NCBI GenBank assembly: GCA_029260335.1
Contig: JAJDDL010000417.1
Coordinates: 1 to 8,325 of the forward strand
From: Phycisphaerales bacterium
Lineage (GTDB): Bacteria > Planctomycetota > Phycisphaerae > Phycisphaerales > UBA1924
Direction: 5' to 3'
Length of the DNA stretch: 8,325 bases
Positions within the stretch are counted from its first letter, which is position 1; every line of letters begins with the position of its first letter. Shown piece by piece: positions 1 through 5,052 of the stretch. The translations under genes were made by a program, and so were the position numbers. The notes below the pieces were generated by a model that was not told the origin of the DNA, did no database searches, and saw only the letters and a list, made by a program, of their open reading frames with translations.

Positions 1-474
1 ACGGACCTGCTGGGCTCGGTCGAGGTCGATGCCGACGGCACGCAGGTTGGCGAATTCTTGTACATGCCCGTTACTCCTATCGCTCTCAACGCGGGCCAGA
101 GATACGTTGCCGGCGCCATGTACGCCTCCGGTGACTTCGACGCGTACACCTCGGGCCCCGCGAACATCACGTTCGACGGCATTAGCAATACCGTTGCCCA
201 TTTTCCGTTGGCGGGCGATATCGGATTCGAGTTCCCGATCCTTGAGAGCGCCGGGAACGCCGGGCGCCTTGGTCCGAACTTCATCTGGGAAGCACCCGGC
301 GGCGGCTGCGCCGCGGACCTGGATGGTGACGACGACGCGGACGCCGATGATTTCTTCGCGTATCTCGACGCGTTTGCCGGCGGCAACGTCGATGTTTGCG
401 ATATTGACGGCGACGGCGATTGCGACGCCGACGACTTCTTTGGCTACCTCGATCTGTTCGCCCAGGGCTGCTAA
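1..474 (+). CDS. Secreted beta-rich (DUF4082-like) protein with C-terminal Gly-Cys EF-hand (GC-type dockerin) module, 5'-truncated
   Basis: The reading frame is open from the first base, so this is the last 157 codons of a gene that begins upstream. The visible N-terminal part (about residues 1-98) matches the neighbouring gene at 1414-2028 without gaps: by hand count about 66 of 95 residues are identical, from LLGSV to GPNFIWE. This ectodomain has the pattern of a DUF4082-like beta-sandwich (VDA.GT.VG.F.Y, then P.AL.AG..Y.AGAMYA), but no biochemical role can be read from it. After FIWEAPGGGC comes a module of two EF-hand loops, DLDGDDDADADD and DIDGDGDCDADD, each followed by FF.YLD.F, with four cysteines and a terminal QGC. 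In the first loop the usual Gly at loop position 6 is Asp. By family knowledge such a module is a calcium-binding dockerin-like anchor, so the protein is probably exported and held at the cell surface or in a complex. By its paralogue, the missing part should be a signal peptide plus roughly 65 residues. Confidence 0.85.
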   Translation, partial: TDLLGSVEVDADGTQVGEFLYMPVTPIALNAGQRYVAGAMYASGDFDAYTSGPANITFDGISNTVAHFPLAGDIGFEFPILESAGNAGRLGPNFIWEAPGGGCAADLDGDDDADADDFFAYLDAFAGGNVDVCDIDGDGDCDADDFFGYLDLFAQGC

Positions 475-477
475 GGG

Positions 478-537
478 TCAGGGCATTCCGCTGAACGGAT
501 TGCCAATCACGTAGTCGAGAATGGCCGCGGCATTGCC
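478..537 (-). pseudogene. Possible decayed copy of the 3' end of the adjacent VIT1-type gene
   Basis: Read on the minus strand, these 20 codons (GNAAAILDYVIG...SGMP, stop) line up gaplessly with the last 20 codons of the transporter gene 88 bases away (GGAAAIIAYIVG...SGLA, stop). By hand count 9 of 19 residues and 36 of 60 bases match, most replacements are conservative, and the stops coincide. It lies in a different frame from the transporter and has no start of its own. The stretch overlaps the terminator hairpin, so selection for a GC-rich stem could produce part of the match. Chance similarity remains quite possible. Confidence 0.2.
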
Positions 538-547
538 CGCGGCCATT
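520..547 (+). terminator. Strong intrinsic terminator between convergent genes
   Basis: AATGGCCGCGG (520-530) pairs perfectly with CCGCGGCCATT (537-547) around the six-base loop CATTGC, giving an 11-bp stem that a G-T pair could extend. On the plus strand the stem runs into TTTTCTTT (546-553), the U-rich tract expected of a Rho-independent terminator for the gene ending at 474. It lies 18 bases beyond the stop of the converging minus-strand gene, so it may also stop that transcript, although the tract on that side (TTCTCGAC) is poorer. Confidence 0.8.
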
Positions 548-565
548 TTCTTTGCGCTCTGCGCG

Positions 566-1324
566 CTAAGCAAGTCCACTGAGAAGGACACCAACAATGT
601 ACGCGATGATCGCCGCGGCACCGCCCACGGCGAGAGTCTCGGCGCCGCTGATGGTCCAGCGTTGCTCGACAACGCGGGCCTTGAGCGCGCCGACCGCGAA
701 GAACGCCAGCGCGGTCATCGCAATGCTGAGTTGGAAGGGCGATGTGACCAGTGAGGGCCAGATGGCTCCCACAATGAAGGGCAAGATCGGTAGAGCGCCG
801 ATGACGTTGAAGGCGATGAACGTTGCCGACGCGGAGCGCCAGGGTCTTGGCGGCGCGAGGCTCAGCCCGAACTCCTCGGTGATCATGGTGTCGATCCAAC
901 GCTGCTCGTTGGCGGTGATGGTCGCGACGACCTGATCGAGGACCTCGCCTTCGAAACCCTTGTCGGCGAAGATCTGGCGGATCTCCTCGCGTTCGCCGTG
1001 AGGGATGGCCTCGATGTGGCGTGCTTCCATGCGCCGGACGCGATCGAGATGCTGGGCCTCGGCGCGGTGGGCGAGGAAGTTGCCCGCGGCCATGGAGAAT
1101 CCGTCGGCAAAGAGGTTGGCCAGGCCCAGGATGATGACGATCGATGCGCTGAGTCCGGCGCCTTGTACGCCGGCTACGACGGCAAACGTGGTGACCGCGC
1201 CGTCGATGGCGCCATAGACGAAGTCGCCCAGGTAGGTATTGGCCGGGCCCTGACGGAGCCGCTCGCGAACCGCGTCGGGGGTGTGCTCTGCGTGGAGTTC
1301 CTGGTTCTCGAGGTTGGCGTTCAC
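566..1324 (-). CDS. VIT1/CCC1-family iron/manganese transporter
   Basis: This 252-residue inner-membrane protein belongs to the VIT1/CCC1 (formerly DUF125) family, which moves Fe2+ or Mn2+ out of the cytosol by proton exchange. Five hydrophobic segments are visible at about residues 35-57, 62-85, 165-187, 196-216 and 230-250, the family's topology. Segment 1 carries the YGAIDGAVTTFAVVAG signature with Asp41, and segment 2 carries FSMAAGN with Met78; these match the pore Asp and Met known from plant VIT1. Between segments 2 and 3 lies a Glu-rich cytoplasmic stretch (about 88-155; E89, E100, E105, E111, E113, E114, E150, E151) that fits the metal-binding domain. The start is GTG at 1322-1324 with a weak upstream AGGA; no better start is seen. 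An 8-bp inverted repeat (1341-1360) lies just upstream, and a terminator separates it from the gene at 1414-2028, so it may have its own promoter. Which metal it carries cannot be told. Confidence 0.88.
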   Translation of the reverse strand: MNANLENQELHAEHTPDAVRERLRQGPANTYLGDFVYGAIDGAVTTFAVVAGVQGAGLSASIVIILGLANLFADGFSMAAGNFLAHRAEAQHLDRVRRMEARHIEAIPHGEREEIRQIFADKGFEGEVLDQVVATITANEQRWIDTMITEEFGLSLAPPRPWRSASATFIAFNVIGALPILPFIVGAIWPSLVTSPFQLSIAMTALAFFAVGALKARVVEQRWTISGAETLAVGGAAAIIAYIVGVLLSGLA

Positions 1325-1340
1325 TGGTCCTGGGTATCGG

Positions 1341-1360
1341 CATGGTCGAGTCCGACCATG
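1341..1360. promoter_or_regulatory. Perfect 8-bp inverted repeat upstream of the VIT1-type gene
   Basis: CATGGTCG and CGACCATG are perfect inverted copies around the four-base spacer AGTC. The repeat ends 17 bases before the GTG start of the transporter gene and starts on the 3' side of the neighbouring terminator hairpin. It could be an operator for a dimeric regulator or a hairpin in the leader RNA. It does not match any metal-regulator box that I know, and no clear promoter is visible beside it, so the role is inferred from symmetry and position only. Confidence 0.4.
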
Positions 1361-1364
1361 AGAA

Positions 1365-1390
1365 AGGGCCCGCGCCGAAGCGCGAGCCCT
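1365..1390 (-). terminator. Hairpin terminator of the PEP-CTERM protein gene
   Basis: AGGGC-C-CGCGC (1365-1375) and GCGCG-A-GCCCT (1380-1390) form a stem of 5 + 5 pairs with one C/A mismatch around the tetraloop CGAA. On the minus strand it lies 23 bases after the stop at 1414 and is followed by TTTCTC, a modest U-rich tract. Position and shape fit an intrinsic terminator for the gene ending at 1414, possibly leaky into the transporter gene. Confidence 0.65.
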
Positions 1391-1413
1391 GCGATGAACA
1401 GGTGATGACTCGA

Positions 1414-2028
1414 TTAGCGACGACGACGAGTGGCGACCAAGCCGCCGAGGCCGAGCAGTGCGAGTGACGATGGTGCTGGGATTGGCTCCCAGATGAAGTT
1501 GGGGCCGATACGGCCAGCGTTTCCACCGCTCTCCTCAGTTGGGAAAACGAATCCGAGGTCGGTGGCTGAGGGGAACACGGCGGTCGTGCCGCTGATGCCA
1601 TCGAGAGTGATCGAACCTGGGCCCGAGGTGTAGCTATCCAAGTCGCCGCCAGCGTACATCGCGCCAGCGGTGTAGCTCTCCCCTGCGCTGAGCGCAATTG
1701 GCGCAACCGACTCATAGATGAATCGGCCAACAGGCGTGCCGCTGGCATCGACCGAAACCGAGCCAAGGAGGGCCATATCGGAGTTCCGCCAGATGCCCAC
1801 CATGTGTGCCGAATCAAGAACGCCATCGTTGACATCGTCGTTTGCCACGCCGAGATCGGTGACAAACATGTCGACGTCCGCGGTGAAGCGGTATCCGATC
1901 ACATCGCCGGTCGAGCCGCCGTAAAAGATGTCAAAGACGCCGCCTGCGCCGTAATCAACGACGGCCGGACCCTGCGCTAGTGCGGCAGAAGCGAGCCCAC
2001 AGACACTCAAAATAGTAACAGTTCTCAT
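1414..2028 (-). CDS. Secreted beta-rich (DUF4082-like) protein with PEP-CTERM-like sorting tail
   Basis: This gene encodes a 204-residue exported protein. A signal peptide is clear (MRTVTILSVCGLASAALA, cleavage likely before Gln19). Residues about 21-181 form a beta-rich domain resembling DUF4082, with VGIWRNSDMALLGS and SYTAGAMYAGG. The end is a PEP-CTERM-like tail (184-204): PAPSSLALLGLGG, a short hydrophobic segment, then RRRR. By family knowledge such tails are handled by an exosortase and place the protein at the envelope or in the extracellular matrix. The start at ATG 2026-2028 is chosen because it has AAGGAG six to seven bases upstream and begins the signal peptide; a GTG ten codons earlier would spoil the signal. 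The ectodomain is about 69% identical to the partial protein at 1-474, which has a different tail. A hairpin (2046-2063) lies in the leader. No exosortase is encoded here, and the molecular function is unknown. Confidence 0.88.
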   Translation of the reverse strand: MRTVTILSVCGLASAALAQGPAVVDYGAGGVFDIFYGGSTGDVIGYRFTADVDMFVTDLGVANDDVNDGVLDSAHMVGIWRNSDMALLGSVSVDASGTPVGRFIYESVAPIALSAGESYTAGAMYAGGDLDSYTSGPGSITLDGISGTTAVFPSATDLGFVFPTEESGGNAGRIGPNFIWEPIPAPSSLALLGLGGLVATRRRR

Positions 2029-2045
2029 TTGTCTCTCCTTCCATG

Positions 2046-2063
2046 AGCCGCAAACCAAGCGGC
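2046..2063 (-). promoter_or_regulatory. Leader hairpin upstream of the PEP-CTERM gene, matched upstream of the broken paralogue
   Basis: In the minus-strand sense GCCGC and GCGGC form a 5-bp stem around TTGGTTT, ending 18 bases before the ATG and close to the ribosome-binding site (2035-2040). The same 18 bases recur at 2683-2700 upstream of the broken paralogue with 16 of 18 identical; both differences are in the loop. Conservation of the stem suggests a leader element controlling translation or mRNA stability, or simply a part inherited with the duplication. Confidence 0.4.
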
Positions 2064-2271
2064 CATATCTCAGAACAGATCCCCTCCACCCTCATCAATC
2101 CCGTTGCTGACTGGGTGGCTTAGCCCAGGTTACACCCACCAATGCAGTCATAGCGACCTGAAAATGGCCTTTTTGGCGAAAAAACTTGCAGATTGGTCGC
2201 TGTATTCGAGTTTCGGTGTTTGATAGGATTAGTCTGGGTAGTCTGAGGCCGAAGCAGACAAACAAATCAGA
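2064..2271. other. Intergenic stretch rich in inverted repeats
   Basis: No gene is supported here. The stretch holds an imperfect nested stem at 2108-2150 (TGACT with AGTCA outside, GGGTG with CACCC inside, or alternatively CTGGG with CCCAG), and a 7-bp inverted pair AGCGACC (2152-2158) with GGTCGCT (2195-2201) enclosing an A/T-rich core of T and A runs. There is also a repeated AGTCTG at 2231-2236 and 2240-2245, the latter pairing with CAGAC (2255-2259). The promoter of the gene starting at 2028 should lie here, but no confident -35/-10 pair can be named. The density of palindromes resembles the dispersed REP-like repeats of planctomycete genomes, which is an inference. Confidence 0.4.
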
Positions 2272-2292
2272 GCCCACGCCGGAGGCGTGGGC
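2272..2292. repeat. Perfect 9-bp palindrome at the broken end of the pseudogene
   Basis: GCCCACGCC (2272-2280) and GGCGTGGGC (2284-2292) are perfect inverted copies with only GGA between them. Homology of the broken gene to its paralogues stops where this palindrome begins. It could be a REP-like dispersed palindrome that inserted or recombined there, or a terminator, though no U tract follows it on either strand. Whether it recurs in the genome cannot be seen from this window. Confidence 0.55.
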
Positions 2293-2611
2293 GTAATGGA
2301 GTTAAGGAAGAAGGTGCCGATGGCGGCGCCCGAGCTATCGATTGACGCCGAACCCATCAGAGCCATATCGGAGTTGCGCCAGATGCCGACCTGGTGGGCC
2401 GAATCGAGGACACCGTCATTGCCCGAATCGTCGTAGATGCCCAGATCGGTGACCAGCATGTCAACGTCGGCGGTGGAGCGGAAGCCGATGACATCGCCGT
2501 CGACGCTCCCGTAGTAGCTTCCAAAGTGGCCGCCACCGCTGAAATCTGTGACCGCGGCCTGAGCGCGGCTTATGCCAGTCCGCAAACACTCAAGGCTGTT
2601 GCGATTCTCAT
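2293..2611 (-). pseudogene. Broken third paralogue of the secreted DUF4082-like family
   Basis: The start is intact: GAGGAG (2619-2624 read in reverse) stands seven bases before ATG at 2609-2611, followed by MRIATALSVCGLA, nearly the same signal peptide as the gene at 1414-2028. Codon 14 is then TAA (2570-2572) where the paralogue has Ser. Shortly after, about four bases of the expected GCGCTCGCCCAG are missing, shifting the frame. From 2561 the other frame continues the family (QAAVTDFSGGG, GDVIGFRSTADVDMLVTDLG, VGIWRNSDMALMGSASID) up to SITP near 2293, where a palindrome begins and homology is lost. The last roughly 95 residues and any C-terminal tag are absent. Two independent lesions plus the truncation make this a decayed copy rather than a sequencing error. 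A shortened protein from a GTG/ATG further upstream would lack a signal peptide and is unlikely. Confidence 0.85.
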
Positions 2612-2882
2612 CTGATTTCTCCTCGGCTCGGGCCATTACTAGCCCATGATCCGGCCACAAACACACAGCGGCCCACTGCTTCAGCCGCGAACAAAGCGGC
2701 TGAACTGTCCGGGTTCGTAGATGGTTTTACCCTTCCAGACGACCCAGCAAGGATAAGGTTGCTGCGCGGTTTGTTTCGAAACGCCAGCGAACTTCGGTAT
2801 TCTCTTGAATGGGGGGGTGACCGACCAGGGTGAATGCCTTGGGTTGTGGTCATTGGGAGTTTTTCAATAGGGGAGATCAGTC
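2612..2882. other. Divergent intergenic region with leader sequences, a hairpin and a G7 run
   Basis: This region separates the broken gene (minus) from the propeller-like gene (plus). It holds the broken gene's ribosome-binding site, a 9-bp hairpin at 2680-2704, the 10-base palindrome GTTTCGAAAC (2773-2782), a run of seven G (2811-2817), and the ribosome-binding site AGGGGAG (2869-2875) of the gene starting at 2883. The plus-strand promoter should lie between about 2705 and 2860. TATTCT at 2798-2803 could be a -10 box, but a -35 at good spacing is missing. Confidence 0.45.
2680..2704 (-). promoter_or_regulatory. Leader hairpin upstream of the broken paralogue
   Basis: TTCAGCCGC (2680-2688) and GCGGCTGAA (2696-2704) form a perfect 9-bp stem with a seven-base loop. 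The core matches the hairpin upstream of the intact paralogue (2046-2063) at 16 of 18 bases. It lies about 68 bases before the original ATG, against 18 in the intact gene, so the spacing has changed. It could also act in the leader of the plus-strand gene at 2883. Confidence 0.4.
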
Positions 2883-3791
2883 ATGAGAGCTTTGTCAATC
2901 GTTCACATCAGTGTTCTCGCGAGCCTGTCCGGAGGATCTGCGCTGGCCCAAACCAGCCCGCTATACATGGTTTCCTATGACACCAGTGACGGCGTGATCG
3001 TGCAGAACGGCCAGGTGATTTCCAGTTGGAACAACAGCGGTTCGTTTCGCGAGTCGGCGATGGCGATCCACGACACGATCCGAATCATCGGTCGCAATCC
3101 CGGCGAGAACGGGCGCGAATATGACCTGGCGGGCAATCCGCTCGGCGGCGGGCCTTACAACAACCCGAGCTACGACGATCTGTACGACGGCACGACCGAT
3201 GGCGATTCCAACTACGCGATCGCGCACAACCACTTTGACTCGAACTTCGCGGTCGTGCGCGGGGACGCGGATTGGAGTGGCGTCGCGGTCCTGTTCGAGC
3301 CGACCGAGCGGAGCTCTGGTATCGCGTACGACTCGAGCACGAACACGATCTGGGTCGTGAACTACCTGAGCGGGGTCCAGGGTCTGCAGGAGTATGACCT
3401 CAGTGGCAATCTCTTGACGGATCTGCCATTGCCGGGATTGTCGGGCGGGCTTGGCCTTGCGTACGACCCCGCCGACGACACACTCTGGATGACCGGCGGG
3501 TTCAATGGCGGGTCGATCGATTGCTTCCAGCTCGACAAACAGGGCAATGTGCTGCAGGAGATCGATCTGCCGCAGTATTCCAATAGCTGGGCGGGTGCCG
3601 AGATTCTGGCCAAGGGCGGCGGGTGTGCGGCGGATCTGGATGGCGATGGCGACGCAGACGCCGACGACTTCTTCGCGTACCTCGATGCGTTCGCTGGCGG
3701 CAACACCGATGTCTGTGATATCGATGGCGACGGGGATTGTGACGCCGACGACTTCTTTGGGTATCTGGATCGGTTTGCGCAAGGGTGCTAA
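2883..3791 (+). CDS. Secreted beta-propeller-like protein with C-terminal Gly-Cys EF-hand (GC-type dockerin) module
   Basis: The product is a 302-residue exported protein. Its signal peptide ends in GGSALA-Q (residues 1-22). The body (about 25-245) has repeated propeller-like strands, for example GIAYDSSTNTIWVVNY, LQEYDLSGNLLTDLPLP, LGLAYDPADDTLWMTGG and FQLDKQGNVLQEIDLP, so it is probably a small beta-propeller with few canonical blades; no catalytic motif stands out. The C-terminal module (248-302) holds two EF-hand loops, DLDGDGDADADD and DIDGDGDCDADD, each followed by FF.YLD.F, and cysteines at 248, 278, 286 and 302, the last being the C-terminal residue. Calcium binding and surface or complex attachment follow from the family. 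ATG 2883 is preceded by AGGGGAG at seven bases. The gene lies 106 bases before the next plus-strand gene with the same module, so the two may be cotranscribed. Ligand and role are unknown. Confidence 0.88.
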   Translation: MRALSIVHISVLASLSGGSALAQTSPLYMVSYDTSDGVIVQNGQVISSWNNSGSFRESAMAIHDTIRIIGRNPGENGREYDLAGNPLGGGPYNNPSYDDLYDGTTDGDSNYAIAHNHFDSNFAVVRGDADWSGVAVLFEPTERSSGIAYDSSTNTIWVVNYLSGVQGLQEYDLSGNLLTDLPLPGLSGGLGLAYDPADDTLWMTGGFNGGSIDCFQLDKQGNVLQEIDLPQYSNSWAGAEILAKGGGCAADLDGDGDADADDFFAYLDAFAGGNTDVCDIDGDGDCDADDFFGYLDRFAQGC

Positions 3792-3828
3792 GACGCATGC
3801 AAACCTGCTGAAGGTAAACTCTGCTTAA

Positions 3829-3862
3829 TAGCCGAGAATAGCCGCGGCATCGTCTGGTATTC
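3829..3862 (+). repeat. Conserved 3'-flanking element, possibly a weak terminator
   Basis: Bases 3829-3850 (TAGCCGAGAATAGCCGCGGC and two more) match 512-533 at 20 of 22 positions, and both start exactly 40 bases after the first base of the stop codon of a Gly-Cys EF-hand gene. At 512 the element forms the 5' arm of a strong terminator. Here only GAATAGCC (3836-3843) with GGTATTC (3856-3862) can pair, with one bulge, and no U tract follows, so termination would be weak and readthrough into the next gene is likely. Confidence 0.45.
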
Positions 3863-3897
3863 TGCGCCGGCTCGTCGCGAGGGCGAAAGGAGGTCGC

Positions 3898-5052
3898 ATG
3901 CGCCAAGTGGCTAGTGCGTTCGCGCTTTGGGTGCTGTGCGGAGCATGCGCACTCGCCCAGTACGGGGTGACCTTCTTGTCGGCCGCCGAACTGCCCGGGA
4001 GCGCGGTCGACCAGAACGGTCTTTCGTTCATGGTGAGTGGATTGAGTGGCGTGACGCATCTTGGTGGCTCTCGGTTCGCCGCGGCGATGGACAACGACAA
4101 CAAGGTGCTCTTGTTCGATCTTGTGCTTGCCGACGATGGGGCCATTCAGAGCATTTCGAATGTTGATGGGCTCACGCTCTCGGTTTCGGGCGATCACGAA
4201 GGGATCGGGTGGATCGGTGCAAGCACGGTTCTCATCAGCGATGAGTCCTCTATGGAGCTTGAGGAGTTTGGGCTGGCCGATGGCTTGCTCGTGCGCACGC
4301 TGGCTCTGCCGAGCGTCTTTGACGCCCGGCGGGGAAACCTGGGCCTTGAGTCGCTCTCGGTCGCCGCCGGATTCGCGTGGACCGCGAACGAGGAGGCGCT
4401 CTCGGTCGACGGGCCGCGCTCTACGCCGGATCAAGGAACTGTGGTTCGTTTGCTTCGGGCGCGGGTCTCCGATGGGACGTCGTTGGAGCAGCACGCGTAC
4501 GTCGTTGAGCCGATGCATGGTGGCTATATCCCATTTGGGAATCCTGGACAGAGCGGGCTCAGCGATATTGTCGCGTTGCCCGATGGCGGCTTCATCGCGC
4601 TCGAGCGATCGCTCGCGTTCGTAGATCCGCTTTTCTTGACGAGGCTCTACGCGGTTCGGACGGAGAACGCTTCGGACGTGTCTGCGCTCGACTCGCTCGA
4701 CGGTGCGAACTTCGTCCCAGTCCAGAAGACGTTGCTCTACCTCGGCGGGCATAACAACCTCGAGGGCTTGTGCCTCGGGCCGGAGCTCGCCGAGGGAGGG
4801 CACGCTCTGGTCGGTGTCACCGACGACGGTGATCCGCTCAGCAGCAACACAGTCGTGGTATTCCGACTCGACGGGGTCATCGGCCAATGCGCGGCCGATC
4901 TGGATCAGGACGGGGACGCGGACGCCGACGACTTCTTTGCTTACTTGGATCTGTTTGCGAGCGGCGATTGGGGCGCGGATATCGACGGCGATAGCGATAT
5001 CGATGCCGATGACTTCTTTGGGTATCTGGATCTGTTTGTGCAGGGGTGCTGA
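3898..5052 (+). CDS. Secreted phytase/esterase-like protein with C-terminal Gly-Cys EF-hand (GC-type dockerin) module
   Basis: This 384-residue exported protein has a signal peptide ending in ACALA-Q21. Residues about 35-328 look like the 'esterase-like activity of phytase' family (PF13449), a beta-propeller with acidic motifs: GLSGVTHL (48-55), GDHEGIGWIG (98-107), LISDESS (112-118), NLGLESLSV (147-155), TANEEALSVDG (162-172), LSDIVALPDGGFIALER (221-237), HNNLEGL (285-291) and TDDGDP (308-313). The substrate could be a phosphate ester, but family members are poorly characterised. The C-terminal module (331-384) has two EF-hand loops, DLDQDGDADADD and DIDGDSDIDADD, and ends QGC. Only the outer cysteines (331, 384) are kept; the inner pair of the sister modules is Ala and Ile here, and the linker is one residue shorter. 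AAAGGAGGT (3886-3894), four bases before ATG after the GGAGG core, is the strongest ribosome-binding site in the window and fixes the start. The stop abuts the stop of the converging glycosyltransferase gene. Confidence 0.87.
   Translation: MRQVASAFALWVLCGACALAQYGVTFLSAAELPGSAVDQNGLSFMVSGLSGVTHLGGSRFAAAMDNDNKVLLFDLVLADDGAIQSISNVDGLTLSVSGDHEGIGWIGASTVLISDESSMELEEFGLADGLLVRTLALPSVFDARRGNLGLESLSVAAGFAWTANEEALSVDGPRSTPDQGTVVRLLRARVSDGTSLEQHAYVVEPMHGGYIPFGNPGQSGLSDIVALPDGGFIALERSLAFVDPLFLTRLYAVRTENASDVSALDSLDGANFVPVQKTLLYLGGHNNLEGLCLGPELAEGGHALVGVTDDGDPLSSNTVVVFRLDGVIGQCAADLDQDGDADADDFFAYLDLFASGDWGADIDGDSDIDADDFFGYLDLFVQGC

Noticed and set aside
301..471. Aspartate-rich repeats of the EF-hand modules as a simple tandem DNA repeat or CRISPR-like array.
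   Set aside because: The repetition is at the protein level (two EF-hand loops), with codons differing between units, and there are no repeat-spacer units.
507..1865. A 452-codon minus-strand open frame spanning the transporter gene and part of the PEP-CTERM gene.
   Set aside because: It is Arg/Pro/Ser-rich with no family motifs and overlaps two clear genes in another frame; this is typical of a GC-rich shadow frame.
2095..2277. A 60-codon minus-strand open frame between the PEP-CTERM gene and the pseudogene.
   Set aside because: It consists of inverted repeats and T/A runs, has no ribosome-binding site, and shows no protein-like pattern.
2961..3782. A 273-codon minus-strand open frame antisense to the gene at 2883-3791.
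   Set aside because: Val/Arg/Ile-rich antisense translation without motifs, opposite a well-supported coding sequence.
2796..3863. GGTATTCT shared upstream of the genes at 2883 and 3898 as a common -10 box.
   Set aside because: The octamer lies at different distances (80 and 35 bases) from the starts and neither copy has a -35 hexamer at normal spacing; an 8-base match is easily chance.
3502..4887. A 461-codon minus-strand open frame antisense to the propeller-like and phytase-like genes.
   Set aside because: Both overlapped genes have signal peptides, good ribosome-binding sites and recognisable domains, while this frame has none and its composition is low-complexity Arg/His-rich.
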